Shown here: positions 47,405-56,198 of the stretch, piece by piece
Numbering within the stretch: the first letter of the stretch is position 1
Layout of the letters: the number at the start of each line of letters is the position of its first letter
Source of the DNA: Roseateles sp. DAIF2
Lineage (GTDB): Bacteria; Pseudomonadota; Gammaproteobacteria; Burkholderiales; Burkholderiaceae_C
Assembly: GCF_015624425.1 (NCBI RefSeq)
Contig: NZ_CP049919.1
Coordinates: 4,960,001 to 5,024,000 of the forward strand
Direction of reading: 5' to 3'
Length of the DNA stretch: 64,000 bases
Notes under the pieces: generated by a model
What the model was told of the DNA's origin: nothing
Seen by the model: only the letters and a program-made list of their open reading frames with translations
The model's database searches: none
Program-made: the position numbers and the translations under genes

Positions 47405-48763
47405 ATGTCCGACCCGCAGTCCCTGCCGCCCGCCCTTGTCGACGTCGCCATCCTCGGCGGCGGCCCGGCTGGCTGCAGCGCGGCCAGCTGGCTGGCGCAG
47501 CTGGGCCTGAGCGTGGCCCTGGTCGAGCGCGCGCCGCGCTTGTGCGCCGCGCTGCAGTACCTGGACTTCGACCAGGACTGGGTGCTGGGCGCACCGGGCC
47601 AGACCCTGGCCGCGCTGGGTGATGCCTATGCGGCCCAGACCGCCGCCCAGCCCGGCCTGACCCTGCTGCTGGGCCGGCGCGCCGAACACCTGGACTGGAA
47701 CGCCGGCGAGGGCTGGCGCCTGCGCCTGGACGGCGGCCAGGACCTGGCGGCGCGCACGCTGCTACTGGCCACCGGCCTGCGGCCGCAGCGCCCCACCCCC
47801 TATTTCCCCGAGGGCGCGCCGGCCCATCCGCGCGTGCTGGACGCCCAGGGCCTGACCCAGCGCCGCGCCGAGCTGCCGCCGGGCCGCACCCTCTTGCTGG
47901 GCGGCGGCGACAACGCGGCCGAGAACGCGCTCTACCTGCAGGCCCGCGGCCACCGTGTGACGCTCTGGTCGCGCAGCGACTGGCGCGCCCAGCAGGCCCT
48001 GGTCGAGCGCCTGGACGGCCTGGGCGCCGCGCTCGAGCAACGCCCGCGCGAGCCGCTGCCGAGCGCGCTCAGGCCCGACGCCGAGGGCGTGGCCGTGCTC
48101 TCCAAGCGCCATGGCGAGGAGCGCTTCGACCAGGTCGCGGTGCTGCTGGGCTTCGAGGCCGAGCCCTCGGCCTGGCTGCTGGTGGCCGATGCGCTGCAGC
48201 GCGCCGGCGTCACCGCGCCCTCGCACCCCTTCCGCGACGAGCCGCGCTTCGCGCCGCTGGGCCTGTTCGTGGCCGGCGACGCCAGCGGCCGCCAGCATCC
48301 CAGCGTGCAGACCGCCCTGGGCGATGGCGTCGTCGCGGCCAAGCAGATCGAATCCTTCCTGCGCCCGCTGCGCGAGGGCCAGCCGCCGCTGGCGCTGCGC
48401 CGCAACAACCGCCAGATCATCCACATCACCGGCCTGCGCTTCGGCGCCAACCTGGGCGTGCTGGACTTCGAGCGCGAGGGCCCGCAGCCGATCCAGGTCG
48501 ATGCCGACGTCAACCTGGGCGCCCAGGCCATCGTCTCGCGCGACGCCGATATCGGCCATGTGCTGGACTACCGCAAGCTGCGCAGCATCATCATCGACGA
48601 ATGCACCGCCGAGCACACCGACCTGCTGGAGGCGATGCTGGGCAAGCTCTGCACCCGGCTGATGAAGGTGCCGGGCGTGGTGGGCGTGCGCATCAAGGTG
48701 ACCAAGCTCGAAATCTTCCCCGACTGCCAAGTCGCAATCTCCGCCGAATGCGGCCAATGGTGA
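47405..48763 (+). CDS. FAD/NAD(P) oxidoreductase fused to dihydroneopterin aldolase (FolB)
   Basis: A 452-residue fusion. Residues about 15-320 form a thioredoxin-reductase-like flavoprotein: FAD motif [17 protein letters not shown](P) motif [13 protein letters not shown], second FAD motif [18 protein letters not shown]; the redox CxxC is absent. Residues about 338-452 are a complete FolB domain ([20 protein letters not shown] onward). Its expected catalytic residues are in place by alignment with S. aureus FolB: Glu356, Tyr389, Glu409 and Lys434. FolB splits dihydroneopterin in folate synthesis. The reading frame is continuous, with no start signal between the parts. ttcA follows after five bases. 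Confidence 0.8.
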   Translation: MSDPQSLPPALVDVAILGGGPAGCSAASWLAQLGLSVALVERAPRLCAALQYLDFDQDWVLGAPGQTLAALGDAYAAQTAAQPGLTLLLGRRAEHLDWNAGEGWRLRLDGGQDLAARTLLLATGLRPQRPTPYFPEGAPAHPRVLDAQGLTQRRAELPPGRTLLLGGGDNAAENALYLQARGHRVTLWSRSDWRAQQALVERLDGLGAALEQRPREPLPSALRPDAEGVAVLSKRHGEERFDQVAVLLGFEAEPSAWLLVADALQRAGVTAPSHPFRDEPRFAPLGLFVAGDASGRQHPSVQTALGDGVVAAKQIESFLRPLREGQPPLALRRNNRQIIHITGLRFGANLGVLDFEREGPQPIQVDADVNLGAQAIVSRDADIGHVLDYRKLRSIIIDECTAEHTDLLEAMLGKLCTRLMKVPGVVGVRIKVTKLEIFPDCQVAISAECGQW

Positions 48764-48768
48764 ACGTT

Positions 48769-49707
48769 ATGACGACGACCGAACTCCTGACCCCCGACGC
48801 CGAACTGGCCGCCGCCGCCGAGAAGAAGCACGCGCATGAGATGAACAAGCTCAGCAAGCGCCTGCACCGCCAGGTGGGCCAGGCGATCGCCGACTTCAAC
48901 ATGATCGAGGACGGCGACAAGGTGATGGTCTGCGTCTCCGGCGGCAAGGACAGCTACTCGCTGCTGGACATCCTGATCAATCTGCGCGACCGCGCGCCGA
49001 TCAAGTTCGACCTCGTCGCGGTCAACCTGGACCAGAAGCAGCCCGGCTTCCCCGAGGACGTGCTGCCGGCCTACCTGAAGTCGCGCGGCGTCGAGTTCCA
49101 TATCGAGGAGCAGGACACCTACTCGATCGTCAAGCGCCTGGTGCCCGAGGGCAAGACCACCTGCAGCCTGTGCTCGCGCCTGCGCCGCGGCATCCTCTAC
49201 CGCGTCGCCGGCGAGCTGGGCGCGACCAAGATCGCGCTGGGCCACCACCGCGACGACATCGTCACCACCCTGATGCTGAACATGTTCTTCGGCAGCCGCA
49301 TGAAGGGCATGCCGCCCAAGCTGGTCAGCGACGACGGCAGGAACGTCGTGATCCGCCCGCTGGCCTATGTGCGCGAGTCGGACCTGGAGCGCTGGGCCGA
49401 GCACCGCGAGTTCCCGATCATTCCCTGCAACCTCTGCGGCAGCCAGCCCAATCTGCAGCGCGCCACCGTCAAGGCCATGCTGCAGGACTGGGACAAGAAG
49501 TTCCCGGGCCGGGTCGACAATATGTTCACCGCGATGGGCAATATCGTCACCTCGCACATGATGGACCGCCAGCTCTTCCCCTTCGAGACCATCAAGGCCA
49601 CCGGCGCCCCGGTCACGGACGGCGACATCGCCTTCGACGAGGAAGAGCATTGCGGCACGACCGAGGCGGCGCCCTCGGTCATCAAGCTGGTGCGCGACGA
49701 GGACTGA
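48769..49707 (+). CDS. ttcA: tRNA 2-thiocytidine(32) synthetase TtcA
   Basis: A 312-residue ATP-pyrophosphatase enzyme that thiolates cytidine 32 in tRNA. The PP-loop SGGKDS is at 57-62. The cysteines for the iron-sulfur cluster and sulfur handling are Cys132-x-x-Cys135 (CSLC) and Cys220-x-x-Cys223 (CNLC). It follows the FolB fusion gene by five bases; an ATG at 48757 inside the upstream gene is an alternative start. The C-terminal acidic tail ([15 protein letters not shown]) is ordinary for Burkholderiales homologues. Confidence 0.96.
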   Translation: MTTTELLTPDAELAAAAEKKHAHEMNKLSKRLHRQVGQAIADFNMIEDGDKVMVCVSGGKDSYSLLDILINLRDRAPIKFDLVAVNLDQKQPGFPEDVLPAYLKSRGVEFHIEEQDTYSIVKRLVPEGKTTCSLCSRLRRGILYRVAGELGATKIALGHHRDDIVTTLMLNMFFGSRMKGMPPKLVSDDGRNVVIRPLAYVRESDLERWAEHREFPIIPCNLCGSQPNLQRATVKAMLQDWDKKFPGRVDNMFTAMGNIVTSHMMDRQLFPFETIKATGAPVTDGDIAFDEEEHCGTTEAAPSVIKLVRDED

Positions 49708-49817
49708 GCGGCCGCGGCCGCCTGTCGCGCAGCTTTACAAGTGCCACACGCGGGGTCAACGAAGCGGGGCCACAATCGTTGGGTGAGATATCCGCATCAC
49801 AACGAAGGAGGCTCCCG

Positions 49818-50459
49818 ATGAACACCCTCACCCGAAGGCTGGCCCTGATCGGCCTGAGCGCCGCGGCCCTGCTGGGCCTGGGCGGCTGCGCCGCCCTGAA
49901 CAGCGTCAGCGCCGATGCGCAGAGTTTCGGCAGCTGGCCGGCCGGTCGCCAGCCCGGCAGCTATGCCTTCGAGCGCCTGCCCTCGCAGCAGCAGAACGAG
50001 AAGAGCCAGGCCGAGCTGGAGGACGCCGCCCGCGCCGCGCTGGAAAAGGCCGGCTTCACCGCCGCGGCCGATACCAAGAGCGCCGATGTGCTGGTCTCGA
50101 TCGGCGTGCGCGTCAGCCGCAGCGCCAACGCGGTCTGGGACGACCCGCTGTGGTGGCGCTGGAACGGCAGCTACTTCCATTGGCGCTATGGCCCGGCCTG
50201 GCGGCCCTACTACAGCCGCTGGGGCTACCCCTACCCGATGGATCCGATGATGGAGCGCCGCTATGACCGCGAGGTGGCCCTGCTGCTGCGCGACCGCAGG
50301 AGCAACGAACCGCTCTACGAGGCCCGCGCCAGCAACGACGGCAACACCCAGGGCAGCCTGAGCCTGATCGGCGCGCTGTTCGAGGCCTCGATGGTCGATT
50401 TCCCGCAGACCAAGCCCCAGCCCCACAACGTGACCGTGCAGTTGCCGCCCGGCAAATAA
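49818..50459 (+). CDS. DUF4136 lipoprotein
   Basis: A 213-residue lipoprotein with lipobox LLGLGGCAA (acylated Cys near residue 25) and a DUF4136 domain beginning FGSWPAGRQPGSYAFERLPS. The middle is rich in Trp, Tyr and Arg (WWRWNGSYFHWRYGPAWRPY), followed by the C-terminal VTVQLPPGK. Function is unknown; members are envelope proteins. AAGGAG at 49804-49809 sets the start. It ends at a hairpin that runs directly into glmU. Confidence 0.82.
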   Translation: MNTLTRRLALIGLSAAALLGLGGCAALNSVSADAQSFGSWPAGRQPGSYAFERLPSQQQNEKSQAELEDAARAALEKAGFTAAADTKSADVLVSIGVRVSRSANAVWDDPLWWRWNGSYFHWRYGPAWRPYYSRWGYPYPMDPMMERRYDREVALLLRDRRSNEPLYEARASNDGNTQGSLSLIGALFEASMVDFPQTKPQPHNVTVQLPPGK

Positions 50460-50485
50460 GCCCGTCACGCCATCCAACGATAATC

Positions 50486-50517
50486 GCGGCTTCCCATCTG
50501 GAAGCCGCTTTTCTTTT
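50486..50517 (+). terminator. Terminator abutting the glmU start codon
   Basis: GCGGCTTCC (50486-50494) and GGAAGCCGC (50500-50508) form a perfect 9-bp stem with a 5-nt loop, followed by TTTTCTTTT. The glmU ATG begins the next base. No ribosome site fits between hairpin and ATG, so glmU must be read leaderless, from read-through with an unusual initiation, or from a start further in. Confidence 0.85.
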
Positions 50518-51894
50518 ATGCCGCTGAACATCGTCATCATGGCCGCGGGCAAGGGTACCCGCATGAAGTCCACCCTGCCCAAGGTGCTGCACAAGCTGGC
50601 CGGCCGTTCGCTGCTGCGCCATGTGCTGGACACCACGGCCGAGCTGGGCGCCCAGCAGCGCCTGGTGATCACCGGCCATGGCGCCGAGCAGGTGGAGGCG
50701 GCCGTTGGCGGCCCTGGCATAGCCTTCGTGCGCCAGATGCCGCAGCTGGGCACCGGCCATGCGATCCAGCAGGTCGCGCCGCACCTGCCCGACAGCGGCA
50801 GCACCCTGATCCTGAGCGGCGACACCCCGCTGATCAGCGCCGCCACGACCGGCCAGCTGGTCGAGGCCTGCGGCGGCGAGCGCCTGGTGCTGCTGACCAT
50901 CGACTACAGCGACCCGACCGGCTACGGCCGCATCCTGCGCGACGGCGAGGCGGTCAAGGCCATCGTCGAACACAAGGACGCCAGCCCGGAGCAGCGCCAG
51001 ATTCGCGAGTGCTACACCGGCATCATGGCCGCCCCGAGCGCGGCGCTGAAGCGCTGGGTCGGCCAGCTCTCCAACAACAATGCCCAGGGCGAGTACTACC
51101 TGACCGACATCGTCGCGATGGCGGTGGCCGAGGGCGTGCCGGTGGTCGGCGTCAAGACCGCCAACGAGACCGAGGTGCTGGGCATCAACAGCCCGCTGCA
51201 GCTGGCCGATCTGGAGCGCCGCTTCCAGCGCCGCCAAGCCGAGGGCCTGATGGAGCAGCATGGCCTGCGCCTGGCCGATCCGGCGCGCTTCGACCTGCGC
51301 GGCAGCCTGGTCTGCGGCCAGGATGTCGAGATCGACGTCGGCTGCGTCTTCGAGGGCCGGGTCGAGCTGGGCGACGGCGTGCGGATCGGCGCCTACAGCG
51401 TGATCCGCAATGCCCGCATCGCCGCCGGCGCGCGCATCCACGAGTTCACCCATATCGACGGCGAGGCCCAGGGCGCCTCGGTCGGCGCCGGCGCGCTGAT
51501 CGGCCCCTTCGCCCGCCTGCGCCCCGGCGCCGAGCTGGGCGCCGAGGTCCATATCGGCAACTTCGTCGAGGTCAAGAACTCGACCCTGGCCAAGGGCGCC
51601 AAGGCGAATCACCTGGCCTACCTGGGCGACGCCACGGTCGGCGAGCGCGTCAACTACGGCGCCGGCTCGATCACCGCCAACTACGACGGCGCCAACAAGC
51701 ACCGCACGGTGATCGGCGCCGATGTGCATGTGGGCAGCAACTGCGTGCTGGTCGCCCCGATCGAGATCGGCGCCGGTGCCACGGTCGGCGGCGGCTCGAC
51801 CATCACCAAGCCGGTCGAGCCGGGCGAGTTGGCGGTGGCGCGCGGCAAGCAGGTGGCGATCAAGGGTTGGGTGCGCCCCACGAAAAAGCGCTGA
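50518..51894 (+). CDS. glmU: Bifunctional UDP-N-acetylglucosamine synthase GlmU
   Basis: A 458-residue enzyme of normal length. The N-terminal pyrophosphorylase domain begins with VIMAAGKGTRMKSTLPKVLH and has the sugar-binding YYLTDIVAM. The C-terminal left-handed beta-helix acetyltransferase follows from about residue 250 (hexapeptide repeats, then GERVNYGAGSITANYDGANK). It makes UDP-GlcNAc for peptidoglycan and lipopolysaccharide and is essential. The start is the ATG immediately after a terminator T-run. Confidence 0.97.
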   Translation: MPLNIVIMAAGKGTRMKSTLPKVLHKLAGRSLLRHVLDTTAELGAQQRLVITGHGAEQVEAAVGGPGIAFVRQMPQLGTGHAIQQVAPHLPDSGSTLILSGDTPLISAATTGQLVEACGGERLVLLTIDYSDPTGYGRILRDGEAVKAIVEHKDASPEQRQIRECYTGIMAAPSAALKRWVGQLSNNNAQGEYYLTDIVAMAVAEGVPVVGVKTANETEVLGINSPLQLADLERRFQRRQAEGLMEQHGLRLADPARFDLRGSLVCGQDVEIDVGCVFEGRVELGDGVRIGAYSVIRNARIAAGARIHEFTHIDGEAQGASVGAGALIGPFARLRPGAELGAEVHIGNFVEVKNSTLAKGAKANHLAYLGDATVGERVNYGAGSITANYDGANKHRTVIGADVHVGSNCVLVAPIEIGAGATVGGGSTITKPVEPGELAVARGKQVAIKGWVRPTKKR

Positions 51895-51957
51895 GCCGCT
51901 TCACAAAGCGCGACAAATTGCACACAAACCGCCGTCCAGCATCGACAATGCCCCTAA

Positions 51958-51978
51958 ATGTCCCCGAACAGGGGACAT
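51958..51978. other. Perfect hairpin after glmU
   Basis: ATGTCCCC and GGGGACAT form a perfect 8-bp stem with loop GAACA, 63 bp after the glmU stop. There is no T-run, so it is not a classical terminator. It could be an operator for the small gene at 52038 or an RNA end structure. Confidence 0.5.
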
Positions 51979-52037
51979 GCTCTTCGCATCGCACTGCCTA
52001 GCATTGCGCTAAGCATGAGAGACGAAGGCCTTGTTGT

Positions 52038-52487
52038 ATGCCGATCCACGCGTTGCCCGCCGATGAACTGCCGATGAGCGAGACCGATACCGCCTGGCAG
52101 GCCCTGGCCGAGATCAACACCAGCCCCAGCGAGGCCGAGGAACAGGCGGCGCGCAGCACCGCCCTGGAGCAGCTCGCGCTGCAGCATGCCCGCTGCGACG
52201 ACGCCGCCAGCGCCTGCTACTACCTGTGCCGCAGCCTCGGCGCCGCGCGCCAGCTGGACGCCGGCGAGCCGGGCCTGGAGCTGCTGTTCGAGCTGTTGGG
52301 CGCGCTGGCCGACCTGCCGCTGCCGGCGGTCGAGCCCCAGCCGCCCGAGGTGCAGGGCGAGGCCGACGGCCTGGGCGTGTTCGAGCTGTGCCAGCAGCTG
52401 CAGGCCGCTCGCGAGCAGTCGCAGGAAGCCTGGCGCGAGCTGACCGAGGCCGACGCCCAGGACGGCACGCCGCTGCGGATTCACTGA
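52038..52487 (+). CDS. Hypothetical acidic protein
   Basis: 149 residues, strongly acidic, Ala/Leu/Glu-rich and mostly helical, with no signal peptide, membrane segment or family I recognise. Codon positions follow the GC3 bias of neighbouring genes, and GACGAAGG precedes the ATG, which supports coding. The Met at 52074 (MSETDTAWQALAEI) is an alternative start, since the first 12 residues look unstructured. Confidence 0.6.
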   Translation: MPIHALPADELPMSETDTAWQALAEINTSPSEAEEQAARSTALEQLALQHARCDDAASACYYLCRSLGAARQLDAGEPGLELLFELLGALADLPLPAVEPQPPEVQGEADGLGVFELCQQLQAAREQSQEAWRELTEADAQDGTPLRIH

Positions 52488-52573
52488 GCCCCGGGGTCTA
52501 GGGCATCCGCGCATTGCCGCCGACCGCCCTCCCGCGCGATGCTGGGCCCCCGATCCGGTCAAGGAGGCTCTCG

Positions 52574-53104
52574 ATGAAGCTGCTGAAGATCCTGCTCGCG
52601 CTGCTGCTGGCGCTGGTGTTGCTGCTGGGGCTCGGCGGCCTGCTGCTGTCATCCAAGTTCACCGTGACGCGCAGCGTGACCATCCAGGCCCCGCCGGACA
52701 AGGTCTACGGCCTGGTCGCGAACCCGCGCCACTGGAAGGACTGGTCGGTCTGGAACCGGCGCGATCCGGCGATGCAGATCGAGTACAGCGGCCCGGAATC
52801 GGGCAGCGGCGCGGTCTGGGCCTGGAAGAGCAAGAGCGAGGGCGACGGCCGCATGAGCTTCACCACCGCCGAGCCGGGCCGGCGCCTGGGCTATGAGCTG
52901 TACTTCCCCGACTTCGGCACCACCTCGGCCGGCGAATTCACGCTGGCGGCCGAGGGCGCGGGCACGCGTGTCACCTGGCGCATGGACGGGGACATGGGCC
53001 GCAACCCGCTGTTCCGCTGGCTGGCCCTGTTCGGCGACAAGATGGTCGGGCCCGATTTCGAGGCCGGACTGACGAACCTGAAGGCCCTGGCCGAGCGCCC
53101 CTGA
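52574..53104 (+). CDS. SRPBCC (polyketide cyclase-like) membrane-anchored protein
   Basis: A 176-residue protein with an N-terminal hydrophobic anchor (KILLALLLALVLLLGLGGLL) and a START/SRPBCC domain beginning FTVTRSVTIQAPPDKVYGLV, then NPRHWKDWSVWNRRDP and a long C-terminal helix. Such domains bind hydrophobic ligands; no function is assigned. A perfect AAGGAGG (52561-52567) sets the start. Confidence 0.83.
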   Translation: MKLLKILLALLLALVLLLGLGGLLLSSKFTVTRSVTIQAPPDKVYGLVANPRHWKDWSVWNRRDPAMQIEYSGPESGSGAVWAWKSKSEGDGRMSFTTAEPGRRLGYELYFPDFGTTSAGEFTLAAEGAGTRVTWRMDGDMGRNPLFRWLALFGDKMVGPDFEAGLTNLKALAERP

Positions 53105-53131
53105 GCGACACCCGCGGGTCCTGCCCATTTT

Positions 53132-53160
53132 TGCGGCAGGCCAGGCAAAGGCCAGCCGCA
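53132..53160. other. Hairpin between convergent genes
   Basis: TGCGGCAGGCC and GGCCAGCCGCA pair at 10 of 11 positions around a 7-nt loop, between the convergent SRPBCC and amidohydrolase genes. A T-run lies on the left side only, so it is not a textbook terminator for either strand. Confidence 0.45.
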
Positions 53161-53200
53161 TCAAGCACTTGGGCGCGCCATCGCCAGCTTGCCAACGGAT

Positions 53201-53209
53201 TTATCCACA
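53201..53209 (+). promoter_or_regulatory. Consensus DnaA box
   Basis: TTATCCACA is a perfect match to the DnaA 9-mer, in the gap between convergent genes. A single box with no AT-rich tract or gid/rpmH/dnaN neighbours is not an origin; it may be a titration site or chance. Confidence 0.4.
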
Positions 53210-53242
53210 GGCGCTGGGGACTTCTTCGGCGCGCGCCGTCGC

Positions 53243-54100
53243 TCAGAGCGAGCGCCGCACATGGGCGGCCACCGCCGCCAGGGTCTCGTTCAGGCAGGTC
53301 CGCAGCGGCTCGAAGCCGGCATTGGGCTCGCGCGTGACCTCGTCCATGTAGATCGGGCGGCGGATCTCGATCTGCAGGCTGTGGCGCCGCTCGGCCGGCC
53401 GGCCGATGCGGCCGATCAGGGCCACGCCCTTGTAGGGGTCGTTGCGCGCGACGCTGTAGCCATGCCCGCGCAGGCAGGCCTCGATCACGTCCAGCAGCGC
53501 CGGCTCGCAGGTCGTGCCGTCGCGGTCGCCCAGCACGAAATCGGCCAGTTGGTCGCTGCGCGTCAGGCCCAGGCGCTCGAAGGCGTTGTTGGGCATCGAG
53601 TGCAGGTTCAGATGCCAGACCGCGCCGAAGCGCGCATGGGCGCCCTCCACCGCCGCGCCCAGCGCCGCGTGGTAGGGCTTCCAGCAATGCTCGATGCGCG
53701 CCTGCACCTCGTCGACCGCGAGCTTGCGGGCGTAGATCGGCAGGCCCTTGCCGATCTGGCGCCAGATCAGGCCGTAGCCCAGGCGCGTCTTCTCGCCCGG
53801 CGCCAGCGGCTCAGGCCAGGGTCCGCCCAGCAGCTCGGGATCGAGGTCGCCGAGCTCTCGGTTCGGGTCGATATAGCTGCGCGGGAAACGCGCGGCGATC
53901 AGGGTCGCACCATGGGCCGGCGCGTCGCGCCACAGCGCGTCGACATGGGTGTCCTCGCCGGCGCGCAGCTGCCACAGCGGCAGGCTGCTGGCGAAATCGT
54001 CCGGGTACTCGACGCCGCTGTGCGGCGAATCGCAGACCAGGGGCAGGTCTTGCCCCTCCGGCAGGCGCACGGTCAGGGCATTCTCGGGAGTGAACTTCAT
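53243..54100 (-). CDS. N-formylglutamate amidohydrolase
   Basis: A 285-residue N-formylglutamate amidohydrolase family protein: LVCDSPHSGVEYPDDF at the N-terminus, GEDTHVDALW, FPRSYIDPNRELGDLD and HLNLHSMPNN are the family's metal-site regions. HutG-type members release glutamate from N-formylglutamate in histidine breakdown, but no hut genes are nearby. I take ATG 54100; a TTG 15 bases upstream would add five residues. It follows the Bug-type receptor gene on the same strand, separated by a dispersed repeat. Confidence 0.87.
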   Translation of the reverse strand: MKFTPENALTVRLPEGQDLPLVCDSPHSGVEYPDDFASSLPLWQLRAGEDTHVDALWRDAPAHGATLIAARFPRSYIDPNRELGDLDPELLGGPWPEPLAPGEKTRLGYGLIWRQIGKGLPIYARKLAVDEVQARIEHCWKPYHAALGAAVEGAHARFGAVWHLNLHSMPNNAFERLGLTRSDQLADFVLGDRDGTTCEPALLDVIEACLRGHGYSVARNDPYKGVALIGRIGRPAERRHSLQIEIRRPIYMDEVTREPNAGFEPLRTCLNETLAAVAAHVRRSL

Positions 54101-54136
54101 CAGGTCAAAAGACAACAGAGCTCTTATCGCGCGGAG

Positions 54137-54210
54137 TCCAGGGATCCGGCTCCGCCGGTCCCTCGGACTCGCCCCCTTGAGGGGGCGGCCGCAGGCCGTA
54201 GGGGGTGGGC
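54137..54210 (-). repeat. Dispersed palindromic repeat, copy 1
   Basis: Read on the minus strand, this 74-nt element aligns to 62765-62840. Three hairpins follow each other: GGCC-tgc-GGCC, the palindrome GCCCCCTCAAGGGGGC (54171-54186) and CCGGC-gga-GCCGG. It lies between two minus-strand genes and resembles the short interspersed repeats common in Comamonadaceae and relatives. Confidence 0.8.
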
Positions 54211-54215
54211 CCCAG

Positions 54216-55196
54216 TCACTCGATCTTGATCTTCGCCTTCGTCGCGATGCGCTGGTACTTGTCCAGCGCGGCCTTGATCTGGGTCGCGAACTGTTCCGGG
54301 CTGTTGGCCATCGGGATGCCGGAGATCGATGCGGCCTTCTCCTTGAAGTCCGGCGTCTGCATCGCCTTGTGGGCCGCCTCGTGCAGCTTCTTCAGCACCG
54401 CCGGCGGCGTGCCGGCCGGGGCCACCAGACCGAACCAGCCGCCCTCGGCCATCTCGGCGAAGCCCAGCTCCTTGTAGGTCGGCACATCGGGCAGCACGGC
54501 CGCACGCTGCGGCGCCAGCACGGCCAGCGCGCGCAGCTTGCCGGTCTTGACGTTGGGCAGGGTCGACGGCAGGTTGTCGGTCATCGCGTTGACCACGCCG
54601 GCCAGCGCATCGGTCGAGGCCTGGCCCGCGCCCTTGTAGGGGATGTGCAGCAGCTCAATGCCGGCCAGGTCCATGAAGTTCTCGATGTTCACATGGCCCA
54701 GCGAGCCATTGCCCGGCGAGGCAAAGGTGTACTTGCCCGGCGCGGCCTTGGCCAGCGCGATGAACTCCTTCATCGTCTTGGCCGGCACGCTGGGGTGCAC
54801 CACGAACACGCTGGGCACGGCCAGCACATTGGTGATCGGCGCGAAGTCCTTCACCGCGTCATAGGGCAGCTTGGCGTAGACGGCCGGGTTGGAGCCATGG
54901 GTGCTCTGCGTGGCCATGCCGATCGTGTAGCCGTCCGGCGCGGCCTTGGCCACCGCGTCGGCGCCCAGGGTGCCGCCGCCGCCGCCGCGGTTCTCGATCA
55001 CGACGGTCTTGCCCAGGAAGGGGCCCATCTTGTCGGCCAGCAGGCGCGCCACCATGTCGGTCGAACCGCCGGCGGCGAAGGGCACGATCAGCTTGACCGG
55101 CTTCTGGGGATAGTCGCTGTTGGCCAGGGCGCCCAGCGGCGCCAGGCTCAGGGAGGCGGCCAGGGCAAGCAGAGAACGGCGGGCGAAGGTCGTCAT
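54216..55196 (-). CDS. Tripartite tricarboxylate transporter (Bug-type) binding receptor
   Basis: A 326-residue periplasmic receptor of the Bug/TctC family. Signal peptide MTTFARRSLLALAASLSLAPL (cleavage near GALA), then YPQKPVKLIVPFAAGGSTDM, ENRGGGGGTLGADAVAKA and FASPGNGSLGHVNIENF. These receptors bind carboxylates. No TctAB membrane subunits are adjacent, an orphan situation normal in Burkholderiales. The LysR gene is divergent 117 bp away, and the downstream amidohydrolase may act on the ligand, hinting at an N-acyl amino acid; that is inference. Confidence 0.93.
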   Translation of the reverse strand: MTTFARRSLLALAASLSLAPLGALANSDYPQKPVKLIVPFAAGGSTDMVARLLADKMGPFLGKTVVIENRGGGGGTLGADAVAKAAPDGYTIGMATQSTHGSNPAVYAKLPYDAVKDFAPITNVLAVPSVFVVHPSVPAKTMKEFIALAKAAPGKYTFASPGNGSLGHVNIENFMDLAGIELLHIPYKGAGQASTDALAGVVNAMTDNLPSTLPNVKTGKLRALAVLAPQRAAVLPDVPTYKELGFAEMAEGGWFGLVAPAGTPPAVLKKLHEAAHKAMQTPDFKEKAASISGIPMANSPEQFATQIKAALDKYQRIATKAKIKIE

Positions 55197-55313
55197 GTCG
55201 GGGGCAAGGTGAATGAATGGATAGGTGGCGGCGATTCTGTGCTCTGCGCTCCGGGCATGGGTCGACAAATCCGCACGCCGCCATGCGCCAGGCTCATAGC
55301 AAAATCGGGGCCC

Positions 55314-56198
55314 ATGCGCATCCGCTCCCCCTCGCTGCACGAGCTGCACGCCTTCGCCGCCACCGCCCGCCTGGGCAGCTTCTCGAAGGCCGCCGAACTG
55401 TTGTGCGTCACCCAGGGCGCGGTCAGCCGCGCGGTGGCGCGGCTGGAGGAGCATCTGGGCCAGAGCCTCTTGGTGCGCCAGGCGCGCGGCAACGAGCTGA
55501 CGCCGGCCGGGCGCGACTACCTGGAGCTGATCGAGCCGGCGCTGCAGACCCTGGAGGCCGCGGCCGTCGCGCAGCGGGCGCCGGAGGCGACGACGCGGCT
55601 GCGCATCTCGGTGGCGCCGACCCTGGCCACCAAATGGCTGATCCCGCGCCTGCCGGACTGGCAGGCCCTGCATCCGCATATCGCGCTGAGCCTGGCGCCC
55701 TACCGGCGCGACGAGGATTTCTCCGACGCCACCGTCGACGCCTGGCTGCGCCCCGGCGAAAGCCAATGGCCGGCCGGCATCACGGCCGACTACATCGTCG
55801 GCCGCGAGATCGTGCCGATCTGCCATCCGCAGGAGCTGCGCGGCCGCCAGGCGCTGCGCGAACCGGCCGAGCTGCTGGGCCGCCCGCTGCTCTATCACAG
55901 CAACTATCCGGACAACTGGCGGCTCTGGCTGGCCGCCGCCGGCGTGCGCGATGCCAACCCCAAGCCCAGCGCCGATTTCGAGCAAGTGGCGATGCTGGTG
56001 CAGGCGGTGATGGCGGGCCTGGGCGTCGCGGTGGTGCAGCGCTGCCTGATCGACGACGAGCTGGCCGGCGGCCGCATCGCGATCCCCTTCGACCGCCCGG
56101 TGCAGCTGGAGCGCGGCTACATGCTGTGCACCCGCAAGAGCAGCCAGACGCAGCGCGCGCTGCGCAGCCTGCGCCAGTGGCTGCTCGCTCAGGGCTGA
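55314..56198 (+). CDS. LysR-family transcriptional regulator
   Basis: A 294-residue regulator of the GcvA-like LysR branch. The N-terminal helix-turn-helix is [20 protein letters not shown] to [20 protein letters not shown], and a ligand-binding domain (about 92-290) follows. It is divergent from the Bug-type receptor gene, so regulation of that gene is the default guess. The in-frame extension upstream of 55314 is non-coding. The 3' end overlaps the convergent amidohydrolase gene by 10 bases. Confidence 0.92.
   Translation: MRIRSPSLHELHAFAATARLGSFSKAAELLCVTQGAVSRAVARLEEHLGQSLLVRQARGNELTPAGRDYLELIEPALQTLEAAAVAQRAPEATTRLRISVAPTLATKWLIPRLPDWQALHPHIALSLAPYRRDEDFSDATVDAWLRPGESQWPAGITADYIVGREIVPICHPQELRGRQALREPAELLGRPLLYHSNYPDNWRLWLAAAGVRDANPKPSADFEQVAMLVQAVMAGLGVAVVQRCLIDDELAGGRIAIPFDRPVQLERGYMLCTRKSSQTQRALRSLRQWLLAQG

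Noticed and set aside
53105..53242. Replication origin at the DnaA box
   Set aside because: Only one box, no AT-rich unwinding region and none of the usual origin genes nearby.
53949..55313. Long frame upstream of the LysR gene
   Set aside because: It is antisense to the Bug-type receptor and amidohydrolase genes and contains no recognisable domain.
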